DNA of 64,000 nucleotides from Pyrobaculum neutrophilum V24Sta (GTDB taxonomy: Archaea; Thermoproteota; Thermoprotei; Thermoproteales; Thermoproteaceae): the NCBI RefSeq assembly GCF_000019805.1, contig NC_010525.1:1538618-1602617 (forward strand). Reading direction: 5' to 3'. The position numbers and the translations under genes are program-made. The notes beneath the pieces are model-generated. The model was not told the DNA's origin. It ran no database searches and was given only the letters and a program-made list of their open reading frames with translations. The stretch's first letter is position 1, and the number at the start of each line of letters is the position of its first letter. Below are positions 1 through 8,894 of the stretch, piece by piece.

Positions 1-481
1 CGAAGTCGGGGCTCACCACTACGTCTACGCCAGAGAGCCTCTCCGCGTATTCGGTAGCCGGGTAGAGGTTCCTGACGGCCACCCGCGGCACGTAGTCGGC
101 CACGTACGGCTTGTGTAGATCCAGCGTAACGACGGCAGAAATGGGGTAGCCGCCCAGTATCTTAAGCAGAGCCTTGGAGCTTATAGGCTCCCCAGGCCTA
201 AAACGCCGGTCCTGCCTAGTATACGGGAGATACGGAGCCACCAACACCACCCTCTGAACCCCCGCGTCGCTCAAGGCGTCAAGCGCCAGAACCAGTTTTA
301 CAAAGTTGTCGTTGACGTTGGGGTACAGCCTCAGCACCAGGGCCACCTCTCTCCCCACGGGAGGGATGCGGACCAGCACCTCGCCGTCTGGGAAAACCCG
401 CTCCTCCACCTGCTTCACCTCGCCGAGTCCCTCGAACTCGGCGGCGATGTCGAAGGCGTTTTGAAACGCCAGTATGTCCAT
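1..481 (-). CDS. prs: Ribose-phosphate pyrophosphokinase (PRPP synthetase), 3' end cut by window edge
   Basis: Makes phosphoribosyl pyrophosphate from ribose-5-phosphate and ATP for nucleotide, His and Trp synthesis. About 160 N-terminal residues are visible. They carry FPDGE (residues ~30-34), the family's flexible-loop/ATP-site stretch [11 protein letters not shown] (~87-97) and the LDLHKPY metal/substrate region (~119-125). The start is the ATG at 481: an AT-rich box (TTGTTAAATC on the minus strand, centred ~506) lies 25 bp upstream, the usual leaderless geometry here. The C-terminal half, including the PRPP-binding loop, lies outside the window. Confidence 0.93.
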   Translation of the reverse strand, partial: MDILAFQNAFDIAAEFEGLGEVKQVEERVFPDGEVLVRIPPVGREVALVLRLYPNVNDNFVKLVLALDALSDAGVQRVVLVAPYLPYTRQDRRFRPGEPISSKALLKILGGYPISAVVTLDLHKPYVADYVPRVAVRNLYPATEYAERLSGVDVVVSPDF

Positions 482-529
482 GCTCTGGAAAACCGCCGGA
501 GATTTAACAATTACAGCCAGGGGCCCTGG

Positions 530-1303
530 CTACGCGCTCCACTGGGCAGCCTCCCTAAGAGCCTTGGAGACGGCCCCCGTCTTGACGGCGACGACTATCA
601 GCCTGTCGGAACGCCTGTCGTACCTCTCCCCGTTGAAATCGCCGTATACCTCGACGACGGTGAACCCCACAGCGGAGAGGAGAAGCCGTAGCTCGCCTAG
701 GCTGTAGAGGGTTAGCTCAAGCGTCCTCTCCCCCACGTATTGGCCCCCCCGGTATATGTGCCTCACCTCCCGGATGCGCGACGTTAGGGGGTTGTAGTAG
801 GCCGTGCTCAACACCCTGTAGGGCCCCGCCGAGATCCAGAAGTTCCACATCTCGCCGAGCGAGGCGTAGATGTCCTCGATCTTCTCCTTGTTGGCCACAT
901 CTATGAGCAGGCGGCCGCCCTGTTTTAAAACGCCCGAAAGCCAAGTCAGCATCTCCATCTCAGCCTCTTCTCCAAACATGCCGAAGGTGGAGTGCATTAT
1001 ATAGGCGCCGTGGAAGGCCCCCCTCCTAAAGGGCAGATTTCTCACGTCTGCCTGCACCACATCGCCGTGGCGCTTCGCCTGTCTTAGGTAGAGGGCGTTT
1101 ATATCAACGCCGACGACGGAATCCCTAGGCATGTAGGCCATGTGTCTCCCGTGGCCGCAGGCCACGTCTAAGACCCTAACCCCGGGCTCCACCCCCAAAG
1201 CCCGGCGCACCAGCTCCGCCTCAGCTCTAGACGCCTCCTCGCCCCTGTAGTGTTGCATAAAGTCGAGGTAGACGTCGTCGAAAAACCGATCAACCCAGCT
1301 CAT
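530..1303 (-). CDS. Class I SAM-dependent methyltransferase
   Basis: A 257-residue protein with a Rossmann-type methyltransferase fold. SAM-binding motif I is VLDVACGHGRH (residues ~44-54), followed by an acidic loop (GVDIN) and post-motif regions. The substrate cannot be told from sequence; the family includes small-molecule and tRNA methylases. Its start overlaps the 3' end of the Sua5 gene by 14 nt, so the two are probably co-transcribed and translationally coupled. That raises the possibility of a role in tRNA or translation, but this is inference only. Confidence 0.8.
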   Translation of the reverse strand: MSWVDRFFDDVYLDFMQHYRGEEASRAEAELVRRALGVEPGVRVLDVACGHGRHMAYMPRDSVVGVDINALYLRQAKRHGDVVQADVRNLPFRRGAFHGAYIMHSTFGMFGEEAEMEMLTWLSGVLKQGGRLLIDVANKEKIEDIYASLGEMWNFWISAGPYRVLSTAYYNPLTSRIREVRHIYRGGQYVGERTLELTLYSLGELRLLLSAVGFTVVEVYGDFNGERYDRRSDRLIVVAVKTGAVSKALREAAQWSA

Positions 1304-2327
1304 ACCTCAGCAGATCCTCCAGGTTAAAAGCCTCTCTATGGCCCGCCGCCTTCCTAAGCCTGTTCATGACGGCTAGCCCTATTCCCCTTTCCTCCACCGC
1401 CGGCACGAGGCCTACGTCGACCGAGAGCCTATCGAGCTCCCGGAGCGCCCCGTATAGGTTCTTGGCAACCTCATATATGTCGTCCCCCAGCCTCAGCACC
1501 GCGTCGGCCTCCGCGCATTTCCCCACGGCGCATAACACGGCGACCCTCAAACCCCTCGACCTCAGCGCTGCCGCGGCGGCGCTGAGGTCGAAGTGCACCA
1601 CGACCAGCGGCGTGTCTGGAGCGTAGTGTCTATACTTCATCCCCGGGGCGACGGCCACGTCGGCCTCGGAGAGGCCCCTCGCCACAGGCGGCACCTCGAT
1701 AGGGCCGAAGAACCTCTCCAGCTCCTCCACGGTGAAGGGGCCGGGGCGGAGGAGCAGAGGCGGCCTCTTAGTCACATCGATAATTGTAGACTCCACCCCG
1801 AAAAACGTCGGGCCGCCGTCGACCACCACGTCTACCTCCCCCCCGAGGTCCTCTACTACGTGCTCAGCCGCGGTGGGGCTGGGCCTACCCGCCTTGTTGG
1901 CGCTTGGCCCGGCGATCGGCGCCCCCAGCTCCCTAATGATGGCCAGAGGTACGGGGTGCGCAGGCGCCCTCACGGCCACCGTCTCTAGGCCAGCTGTGAC
2001 ACACCGCGAGACAACGCCCTTTGACTTAAGCACAAGCGTTAGGGGGCCCGGCCACACGCGCTTCAACACCTCATACAGCTCAGCCGGCACCTCGGCGACC
2101 TCCGTAGCCATCTCCACGGAATCCACGTGGACGATGAGGGGGTTGTCGGGAGGCCTCCCCTTCGCCTTAAAAACCCTGGCGCAGCCGGCGTCGCTACGCG
2201 CGTCGGCGAAAAGGCCGTAGACGGTCTCGGTAGGCGCCGCGACTATGCCCCCTCTCCTCAAGACCTCAGCCGCCGTCTTCACCACCTGGGGGTCAGGCCT
2301 AAGCGGGTCAGTCCGCAGAATCTTCAC
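1290..2327 (-). CDS. sua5: L-threonylcarbamoyladenylate synthase (Sua5/YrdC family)
   Basis: Forms threonylcarbamoyl-AMP from Thr, bicarbonate and ATP, the first step of the universal t6A37 tRNA modification. The 345-residue product has an N-terminal YrdC domain (APTETVYGL near residue 30, KGRPPDNPL near 55, GPSANKAGRPSPT near 140) and the C-terminal Sua5 domain, giving full Sua5 length. A longer open frame exists to 2447, but I chose the GTG at 2327. A TATA box (minus-strand TTATATATC, centre ~2349) lies 22 bp upstream, and the longer frame would run through that promoter into the divergent gene. Confidence 0.92.
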   Translation of the reverse strand: MKILRTDPLRPDPQVVKTAAEVLRRGGIVAAPTETVYGLFADARSDAGCARVFKAKGRPPDNPLIVHVDSVEMATEVAEVPAELYEVLKRVWPGPLTLVLKSKGVVSRCVTAGLETVAVRAPAHPVPLAIIRELGAPIAGPSANKAGRPSPTAAEHVVEDLGGEVDVVVDGGPTFFGVESTIIDVTKRPPLLLRPGPFTVEELERFFGPIEVPPVARGLSEADVAVAPGMKYRHYAPDTPLVVVHFDLSAAAAALRSRGLRVAVLCAVGKCAEADAVLRLGDDIYEVAKNLYGALRELDRLSVDVGLVPAVEERGIGLAVMNRLRKAAGHREAFNLEDLLRYELG

Positions 2328-2344
2328 GGGAGCGCCGGGGCATA

Positions 2345-2354
2345 GATATATAAG
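2345..2354. promoter_or_regulatory. Shared TATA box for sua5 (-) and dehydrogenase (+)
   Basis: The element GATATATAAG is nearly symmetric. It lies 22-25 bp from both the GTG of sua5 (2327) and the ATG of the plus-strand dehydrogenase (2374). The two start codons are 47 bp apart and no second TATA is visible, so a single TBP site probably serves both leaderless transcripts. Confidence 0.7.
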
Positions 2355-2373
2355 CTTGCGCATACTCCGCCAC

Positions 2374-3174
2374 ATGGACATCACGGTGATTGGGATGGGC
2401 AACATGGGGAGGGCCTTCGCCAAGCGCGCCGCCGCGCAGGGGTTCAACGTCTACTGGTGGAATAGGACGAGGGAGAAGGTCAAGGACGCGCCTGGGAAAG
2501 CCATAGGCAAGCCCTCTGAGGCGAGGGGGCTTGTGGCCGTGTTCGTGTCCGACGACGCCGCGCTCTTCGACGTTTTGCAGAACATAGGCGGCGACTACAT
2601 AGCGCTGTGCGGCACATACTCCATCGACGCCGTGAGAAGGGCCGTGGAGAGCATGGAAAAAGCCTTCGCGATGCCGGTGGTGGGGAGCCCCCGCAACGTG
2701 GAGGGGGGAGACGCCATATACATCGTAGGCGCGCCCGACGACTTGTACATGAAGCTGAGGCCCACCCTTGAGAAGTTCGGCTCTCTGTTCCACGTAGGCG
2801 ACAGCGTGAAAGCCGCCGCCTTGAAACTCGCGTTCAACTCCCTGTTGATTTCCACAGTAGCCGCGTTGGGCGAGTCCCTCGCCCTCGCGGAGAAATACGG
2901 CATAAGGCCTGAGGTTTACAAGGCGCTCCTCTCCATGACGGTATTCAAAGACGTCGCCGGCCGCTACATAGACAGGATGTTAAGCGGCGCGCAACCCACC
3001 TTCACCGTCCGAAACGCCGCGAAGGACATGCGCTACGCGGCACAAGCCGCGGGAGAAGCCGGCGTTGGAAACGCGGCGATTAGCGGAGTAAAAACGCTGT
3101 ATGAGCTCCTCACCGCCTTGGGCCACGGCGAGGAGGACTACGTAAAAGCCGGGTACATCCCCGGGAGGAGATGA
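2374..3174 (+). CDS. NAD(P)-binding 6-phosphogluconate / 3-hydroxyisobutyrate dehydrogenase-family protein
   Basis: A 266-residue beta-hydroxyacid dehydrogenase-like protein. The N-terminal dinucleotide-binding motif is IGMGNMG (residues ~5-11), followed by an all-helical C-terminal domain with the conserved AALKLAFNSLL substrate-side helix containing the catalytic-type lysine. The substrate is unknown; 3-hydroxyisobutyrate, glyoxylate/succinic semialdehyde reductase and imine reductase activities all occur in the family. The ATG at 2374 is placed 25 bp after the shared TATA box. The stop overlaps the next gene by ATGA. Confidence 0.8.
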   Translation: MDITVIGMGNMGRAFAKRAAAQGFNVYWWNRTREKVKDAPGKAIGKPSEARGLVAVFVSDDAALFDVLQNIGGDYIALCGTYSIDAVRRAVESMEKAFAMPVVGSPRNVEGGDAIYIVGAPDDLYMKLRPTLEKFGSLFHVGDSVKAAALKLAFNSLLISTVAALGESLALAEKYGIRPEVYKALLSMTVFKDVAGRYIDRMLSGAQPTFTVRNAAKDMRYAAQAAGEAGVGNAAISGVKTLYELLTALGHGEEDYVKAGYIPGRR

Positions 3175-3425
3175 GCTGGGACTACCTCGCGGTGCTCCTC
3201 ATCTCCTTTATAATGCTGATGTTTTTCATGTACATGTTCTGGAGGGAGTCGGCCGTGAGAAGCCGTGAGAGACCGGCCGAAATGTACACTGTGGTCAAAT
3301 GCGGAGACGGCGTTGAGAGGAAAAGGAAGTACCAGGAGGGCGACTACGTGGGCAAGCCCGTGGAGGACTGCGCAGGGGGCGTCGTCGTGGGAGTTTTTAA
3401 AGAGGTCGCTCAACAACAGCAGTGA
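3171..3425 (+). CDS. Small single-pass membrane protein, unknown function
   Basis: An 84-residue protein. Residues ~5-24 form one hydrophobic segment rich in Leu, Ile, Met and Phe (FIMLMFFMYMFW). A basic, hydrophilic cytoplasmic-type tail follows, with two cysteines (VVKCGDG and VEDCAGG). It sits between the dehydrogenase (4-nt ATGA overlap) and asnS (TGATG overlap), so it is a translated, coupled cistron rather than a chance frame. I do not recognise the family. Confidence 0.65.
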   Translation: MSWDYLAVLLISFIMLMFFMYMFWRESAVRSRERPAEMYTVVKCGDGVERKRKYQEGDYVGKPVEDCAGGVVVGVFKEVAQQQQ

Positions 3426-4720
3426 TGGAGGCGTTCAAGCGGGCTATTCCAATTGCGGAGGCGCTGAGGAGAGGCGAGGGCTACGCCACAGTAAGGGGGT
3501 GGGTCTACCGCAAGAGGTCGCTTAAGGAGAAGGTGTTCGTGGTGCTTAGGGACGCGACGGGCGTGATCCAGCTGGTCTTCCAGAGGGATAAGTTCAAAAT
3601 CGCCGAGGACCTCAACATAGAGTCGGCGCTTGTGGCCACGGGGCGTCTAGTTAGAGAGCCCAGGGCGCCAGGCGGCGTGGAGCTCCACGTGGAGAAGGTG
3701 GAGTGGGCCTACGCTGGGGAGCCCTACCCCATAAACGAAGACGCGGCGGCGGCGGACAGCGAATATCTGCTAGACGTCAGACATCTATGGCTGAGGAGCA
3801 GGAAGATGCAGGCTGTGTTGAAGATAAGACACACGGTATTCGAGGCCATCCACCAGTACTTCAGGAGGAGCGGCTTCTACGAGGTTCAGACCCCCATGTT
3901 TATCACTGCGGCGGTGGAGGGAGGGGCCACCCTGTTTAAGGTGGACTACTTCGGCCAGCCCGTATATCTAACCCAGAGCTCCCAGTTCTACCTAGAGGCC
4001 CTCATCTACAGCCTAGAGAAGGTCTACGTAATAGCGCCGAGCTTCAGAGCTGAGCCCTCTAGGACAAGGAGGCACCTAACCGAGTTCTGGCACGCCGAGA
4101 TGGAGATGGCGTGGGCCGGGATGGAGGACGCCGCCAAGGTGGGGGAGGAGGTGATATCCTACGTGGTGGAGAAGGTGCTCCAGGAGAGAGCCGAGGAGCT
4201 CAGCCTACTCGGTCGGAAGACCGAGCCCCTCGAGAGGGCGAAGCCCCCCTTCTACAGGGTGAGCTACGACGAGGCGGTGGAGATCCTGAGGAAGAAGGGG
4301 GTTTCGATAAGCTGGGGGGACGACATCGGCGCAGATGAGGAAAGAGCGCTCACCCTGGAGTTCGACAAGCCTCTGGTGCTCTACGGCTTCCCCGAGAAGC
4401 TGAAGGCCTTCTACCACAGAAACAACCCAGATAGGCCCGAGGTCACCCTGAGCTTCGACGTTTTGCTCCCCGAGGGCTACGGGGAGGTGATCGGAGGCGG
4501 CGAGAGGATCTACGACCCGGTCGAGTTGGTGGAGAAGATAAAAAGGTTCGGGCTAAACCCGGAGGACTACCAGTGGTACATCGACCTACGCCGCTACGGC
4601 TCGGTCCCGCACGCGGGCTTCGGCCTAGGCGTAGACAGATTAGTCATGTGGATAACGGGGGCGGACCACATAAGAGACGTCGTGCCGTTTCCACGTGACG
4701 TCAGGAGGACGAGGCCCTAA
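3425..4720 (+). CDS. asnS: Asparaginyl-tRNA synthetase
   Basis: Charges tRNA-Asn with Asn. The 431-residue class IIb synthetase has an N-terminal OB-fold anticodon-binding domain (~15-100), motif 2 (FRAEPSRTRRHLTEFWHAE, ~205-225) and motif 3 (GFGLGVDRLVM, ~400-411). The stretch FDVLLPEGYGEVIGGGERI fits AsnRS; archaeal AspRS instead has an LEISSGGQR-type stretch at this position. I prefer the ATG at 3425 (TGATG overlap with the preceding stop) over the adjacent in-frame GTG at 3422. Direct Asn-tRNA charging would make a transamidation route to Asn unnecessary. Confidence 0.88.
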   Translation: MEAFKRAIPIAEALRRGEGYATVRGWVYRKRSLKEKVFVVLRDATGVIQLVFQRDKFKIAEDLNIESALVATGRLVREPRAPGGVELHVEKVEWAYAGEPYPINEDAAAADSEYLLDVRHLWLRSRKMQAVLKIRHTVFEAIHQYFRRSGFYEVQTPMFITAAVEGGATLFKVDYFGQPVYLTQSSQFYLEALIYSLEKVYVIAPSFRAEPSRTRRHLTEFWHAEMEMAWAGMEDAAKVGEEVISYVVEKVLQERAEELSLLGRKTEPLERAKPPFYRVSYDEAVEILRKKGVSISWGDDIGADEERALTLEFDKPLVLYGFPEKLKAFYHRNNPDRPEVTLSFDVLLPEGYGEVIGGGERIYDPVELVEKIKRFGLNPEDYQWYIDLRRYGSVPHAGFGLGVDRLVMWITGADHIRDVVPFPRDVRRTRP

Positions 4721-5300
4721 GGCCCTAATAACGGGCACCCCCGGCGTCGGGAAAACCACGCAGTGTAGGAAGCTGGCCGCTTGGCTCTCCACCGTCTGCG
4801 TATCGGTAGGCGAGCTGCTGGCGGGGACCCCATATGTGCGGTATATCCCCGAGCTGGACACACACGAGATCGTCGACGTTGAGGCCGCCACACGGCACGT
4901 CCATAAAGCCGCGGCTCCCGGCACCGTCGTAGATACCCACGTCGTCGACCTACCCCCAGACCCCGAGTTGGTAATTGTCCTAAGGAAGGCCCCCGACGTT
5001 TTATACAGAGAACTCTCAAGCCGCGGCTGGCCCCAGAGGAAGGTGATAGACAACGTGTGGGCCGAGATACTAGACGTAGTGTATACAGAGGCGAGGGGGA
5101 GGTGGGGGCGGGTCTACCAGATAGACGTCACGCGGAGGGACCCCCAGGACACCTTCGAGCTCATAAGGCGCTGCGTTTTGGGGGAATGCCCAAACGACGA
5201 GGTGGACTGGCTCACCTACTCAGAGGAAACCGGCTTCCTACAGTTCATCGAACGCGAAAGCGCGAAGTTCTACTCCCCGTCTGCCCCTACTCGCACATAG
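4695..5300 (+). CDS. Fap7/AK6-type adenylate kinase (small-subunit ribosome maturation NTPase)
   Basis: A P-loop kinase of about 201 residues with GTPGVGKTT at residues ~13-21, resembling archaeal Fap7/AK6. That family acts as adenylate kinase and ATPase in late 18S/16S rRNA and uS11 assembly. Dephospho-CoA kinase-like annotation is possible but less likely. The GTG at 4695 overlaps the end of asnS by 26 nt and gives only a few residues before the P-loop strand, so a later start is not possible. Translation coupling with asnS is likely. Confidence 0.72.
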   Translation: MTSGGRGPKALITGTPGVGKTTQCRKLAAWLSTVCVSVGELLAGTPYVRYIPELDTHEIVDVEAATRHVHKAAAPGTVVDTHVVDLPPDPELVIVLRKAPDVLYRELSSRGWPQRKVIDNVWAEILDVVYTEARGRWGRVYQIDVTRRDPQDTFELIRRCVLGECPNDEVDWLTYSEETGFLQFIERESAKFYSPSAPTRT

Positions 5301-5779
5301 CTGACGCTGCAAACGGCAAGCCTCGCCCTTTAGGCCCGGGGAGGCGGCAATAGTTGATTAACCGCCGCCGGAGCCCCCCTCAAGCACCTCTTGAGACCCA
5401 GGCCGCGGAGGCCAGATCGTGGCTAACCGGACGGCCATGTAGGCAGACGGGAGAGAGTTTTACCGTCAGCCGACGCTCAGCGGCCCCCTACCTGGATAGC
5501 TGTAACAACAGTCCAGGGCAAGAGGCTTCATTCCCCATCGTTGGTCGGCGTGGCGCAGGCGGAGGGGCTTAAAGCGCGTATCTACAGAGGAAGGGGTATC
5601 TCGTAGGATGCCCCCGAGGAGGAGGGCCGTCCAGCCCCATGCCAGACGACCGCCACGCCCAAGGCGCCGGCGAAGGCGCAGGCGAGGAGGAGACCCCTAG
5701 GCGTGAATCGCCAAGAACTCAGCGGCCGCCTCCGGGCGCCTCAACGGGCGGGCCCCCGGGGCCGGGAGCCGCAGGGGGG
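5301..5779. other. 479-bp intergenic region with hairpins and a candidate RNA gene
   Basis: No convincing protein gene is present. Visible structure: an imperfect hairpin with arms GCCTCGCC/GGGGAGGC at 5320-5346; a perfect hairpin CTCAAG-cacct-CTTGAG at 5379-5395; a two-step hairpin CCTGGA-tag-CTGT-aaca-ACAG-TCCAGG at 5491-5517; and a promoter plus GC-rich element from ~5552 that recurs near 31.3 kb (listed separately). The short open frames here show no family features. Confidence 0.6.
5567..5720 (+). ncRNA. Candidate structured RNA, copy C of a two-copy element (5' end ~5595)
   Basis: A TATA-like GCTTAAAG at 5567-5574 is preceded by GGCGCAGGCGGAGG, and this promoter block recurs at the minus-strand copy near 31.45 kb. 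Downstream, both copies contain a GGGGTRTCTCRT-type 5' segment, a hairpin with stem GCGCC/GGCGC and loop GGCRAA, then GGCGRGGAG and CCTAGGCGYGA. This copy ends with hairpin GGCG-TGAAT-CGCC at about 5700-5712. Conservation of stems and promoter suggests a transcribed RNA. I cannot match it to RNase P, SRP, or known guide RNAs. Confidence 0.4.
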
Positions 5780-6157
5780 CTACCGAACGTCTGTCTCGTT
5801 CTTCTTAACCGCCTTCTTCTCTATTAGGACGAGTAGCCTCCAGCCGTGTGCCGTGAGCTTCCTAAGCAGGCTCCCGAGCTTGTTCTTCTCGGAGATCAAC
5901 ACGGCGTAGTAGACGATCCCCCCATATGTGTAAAACCTAGCCACGAACCTCCTCCCGGCGGTATCTTCCAGAGCCACGTCAAGCGTGTACATGTCCTTCA
6001 GCTTAGGCATGATCTTCACCAGATCCTGTTGGATGGCCTCCAGCGTCTGGGCGTACCTAGCCGGCGCCCCCTCCGCCTCCCTCAGCCCGGCCAGCTTGAG
6101 GTCGAGAAAAACAACGCCGTAGTCCCTATCGACCTTTAGGAAGGCCACTGCCCTCAT
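5780..6157 (-). CDS. Conserved hypothetical protein, 125 aa
   Basis: A soluble protein of 125 residues with mixed alpha/beta character, an acidic N-terminal half and a basic C-terminus (IEKKAVKKNETDVR). There are no cysteines, signal peptide or membrane segment, and no family is recognised. The ATG at 6157 is supported by a TATA box (minus-strand TTTATAAGCC, 6177-6186) at the leaderless distance. It therefore has its own promoter, although it lies just downstream of the DUF354 gene on the same strand. Confidence 0.65.
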   Translation of the reverse strand: MRAVAFLKVDRDYGVVFLDLKLAGLREAEGAPARYAQTLEAIQQDLVKIMPKLKDMYTLDVALEDTAGRRFVARFYTYGGIVYYAVLISEKNKLGSLLRKLTAHGWRLLVLIEKKAVKKNETDVR

Positions 6158-6196
6158 CGACCCAAGCTACGTTTGGGCTTATAAACATACCGTCCA

Positions 6197-7189
6197 TCAT
6201 TTCTTCACCGCCGCCAGGGCCTCCTCCAGTATGAGGGGGGTTGGGTCCTCCAGACGCGGCGGCTGGGTCCTCCCCAGCCGAAGCATCTCGTCTAGAGCTG
6301 AGGCGCACGTCTCGGCATCTCTACAGCGAAACAGCGGCGCCCCCCTCTCCGCCAGGTATCGGTCTAGGTGGTAGTCGCCTGGGAAGTAGGAGAGCGCCGG
6401 CACCCCCAGAAGCGCCGCCTCGGTGGCCATTGTCGCCCCCCCGCTTACGACGCCGGCGGAGAAGTACGCAAGCTGTAGGTGGTCCACGGCCTTGGTCAAA
6501 TTCACCACGCCCTCCACGAGCTGGTCAGGGTACCTCGGCACGTTGACCACCACGTACCCCCGCCTCCTCAGCTCCGCGAGGAGCACGGCCCTGATCCCCC
6601 CCGCGTCCCATCTGTAGTAAGCCGCGTGGGCCTCCTCCGGCCTAAACACCACGTATTCGCCCGGCTTAAGCCCCAGCCTTCTGACGACGTCTTCGTCAGG
6701 CCGAAACCTCGAGATCCACATGTACTCAAACACGCCGTCAAAGGTCACGACGCGCCTCGGGCAGTAAGGCCTCCACGCCTCGGCGGGCACAGCCGCCGGC
6801 GCGATCAGGACGTTGGACAGGGGTATGACGAGCCTGTTTACATGTTCGGCGTGTGGGGTGTCGTTTAAAACCACCAGGGGCTTCCCCAAGCCGAAGAGGA
6901 CCCGCGCGGCGTCGGGAGAGGGGAAGCTCAACATGCCGTCTACCCCCCTCGCCAGCTCAGCCAGACGCATCTGCCTCTCAAGGCCGTAGACGAGCTTCTC
7001 GTAGAGACCAACGCCGTATCTCCCGACGCAGATGTGGGACACGCCGTACATCTCCAAGACGTCCGAGAGGTGGAGGTAGTCGCGGCACGTTATCAAGAGC
7101 TCCACCCCCCTCCCCGCGCCCTCCCTCTGTAGAACCGCCGCTATCCTCGCCTGCTTCGGCGTTAGCGCGTCGAAGAGTAGCTTAGTCAT
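6197..7189 (-). CDS. DUF354-family protein (GT-B-like glycosyltransferase fold)
   Basis: A 330-residue protein resembling archaeal DUF354, a family related to GT-B enzymes such as UDP-GlcNAc 2-epimerase/MurG. Two Rossmann-like halves are visible. The C-terminal half has [29 protein letters not shown] (residues ~240-268), the typical nucleotide-sugar-binding segment with a Gly-rich turn and Glu. It overlaps gltX by 8 nt and lies near a sugar nucleotidyltransferase gene, consistent with a surface glycan or lipid-linked sugar pathway. The reaction is not known. Confidence 0.72.
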
Positions 7190-8894
7190 GGACGTAGACG
7201 AAGTCCAGCCGCCCCACCTTCTTCACGAACCCATACCTAAAGAACTGGAGGTAGGCCCCCTCCTCGACGGCCTCAAGCGCCCTCTCGCCGAGGCCCACCT
7301 CCTCCACCTTCTTCCCCACAGCCACGGGTTTGACGACCCTCACCTCCACGGGGTCCGCAACCCACTGGACTATCGGCGCGCCCACCCGCCTCGCGGCCTC
7401 CAGCTCTAGGCTGTGTAGCCTCCCCCGCGCCGCCCCGCCCCCCACCTCCAGCACCTCCACGTTGGCCAACTCCATCAGCCTAACCACGGCGCCGGGTCTC
7501 ACGTCGCGGGACGACACATATACCTCAACCCTCCCAGGCCCCAGCTTGTACACCCGCTCCCCCCGCTCCCTGTAGCTGGGGTGTAGCGGGATCTTCGCCA
7601 CCAGCTCCCTATCTGACTCAAAGACGAGCTTCACGGGCTCCGTCACAAACATGTACCTATTCGCCGCGGGCTCCACCCTCTTCCTATTCAGCGCAAATAG
7701 GTTGGAGAGAGCCACCGTGGTGTCGGAGGGCTTTATGCCCACCGTCAGTATGAGCTCCCAGATCGCCTCGGGCAGAATCCCCCGGCTTCTCAAGCCGGCC
7801 AGAGTCGGCAGACTCACGTCGTCGTATCTAACCCTCAAGGCCTTCAGCTTAGACTTGCTGAGGGAGGCCCCCTCGATCCTAAGCCTCCCGAAGTGGATCG
7901 TGACTGGCTGCTCCCAGCCGAAGTGTTTAAAGACGTAGGACTGCTTCACCGTGTTTACGCTGTGTTCCTGCGCCCTAAGCACGTGGGTGACCCCCATAAG
8001 GTGGTCGTCTATAGACACGGCGAAGTTGTAGGTAGGCCACACGACGTATCTATCGCCGGTCAGGGGATGAGGCGTCTTGGAGGTGTCGATTACCCTAAAA
8101 GCCACCCAATCCCGCACGCTTGGGTCGGGATGGGAGAGGTCGGTCTTAATCCGCACGACGGCCTCCCCCTCCCCGAAGTCGCCCCTCAACATCCTGTCCC
8201 ACAGCTCCAGCGCCTCCTCGGGGCTCTGACCCCTGTGTGGACAAGCCCTCCCGGCGTTTCTCAGCCTCCTCCACTCCTCAGGCCGGCAGAGGTCGACGTA
8301 TGCGGCGCCCATTGACAGAAGCATCCTGGCGTGGTCGTAGTAGATCTCCATCCTCCTGGACTGGATGTGCTCCTCGTCCCACCTCACCCCCAACCACCTG
8401 AGGTCCTCCCTTATGGCCTCGTACGCGTTCACCTCGTCGGAGACGAGAGGCCTCTTCGTCCGGGGGTCCGTGTCCTCGAACCTAAGTATGAATCTGCCCC
8501 CGTATCTCATCCTGTAGGCGTAGTTCAATATGGCCGGCCTGGCGCTCCCGAGGTGAAGCACGAAGTCTGGATTCGGGGCAAAACGCACCACTACGCCCCC
8601 TCTGACGTTGGGGAGCTCGGGCAGACTCTCTATCCCAGGCCTCCTCTGCTCCACCCGCCGCTCCTCCAGAGCCTCGGGCCACCTCTCCCTAAGCAACCTC
8701 AGTTGCTCCTCCGGCTGCATGGAGTTTACCTTCGCCACGACGGCCTCGACGAGCTGCCTCACCTCCCTAGCCCTAGGCCTTAGGTCCGGCACCTCGGCCA
8801 TTATCTTCGCCATCACGGCCTTGACGTCTGCCCTACCGCCGTATTTCACCGCGTTGGCTAATGCGTACTTGAGAACTACGTCTTCAATGTTCAT
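7182..8894 (-). CDS. gltX: Glutamyl-tRNA synthetase
   Basis: A 570-residue class I synthetase of the archaeal GluRS type. An N-terminal helical extension (~1-95) precedes the catalytic Rossmann fold, with the HIGH-equivalent HLGS at ~114-117 and the KMSKS-equivalent SLSKSK at ~347-352. A beta-barrel anticodon domain follows, as in archaeal/eukaryotic GlnRS/GluRS. Archaea lack GlnRS, so it is expected to charge both tRNA-Glu and tRNA-Gln, with later amidation by GatDE. It overlaps the nucleotidyltransferase by 11 nt and the DUF354 gene by 8 nt, suggesting one operon. Confidence 0.95.

Noticed and set aside
2245-2373. N-terminal extension of the dehydrogenase frame
   Set aside because: It would run through the shared TATA box and into sua5; the ATG at 2374 directly precedes the dinucleotide-binding fold.
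3422-4720. Aspartyl- rather than asparaginyl-tRNA synthetase
   Set aside because: The FDVLLPEGYGEVIGGGERI segment and the motif 2 context fit AsnRS; archaeal AspRS has an LEISSGGQR-type segment.
5552-5720. RNase P or SRP RNA identity for the two-copy element
   Set aside because: The GGAAAGTCC-like and ACAGAA-like RNase P blocks and the GGAAGG/AGCA SRP helix-8 motif are not visible, and two copies are unexpected for either RNA.
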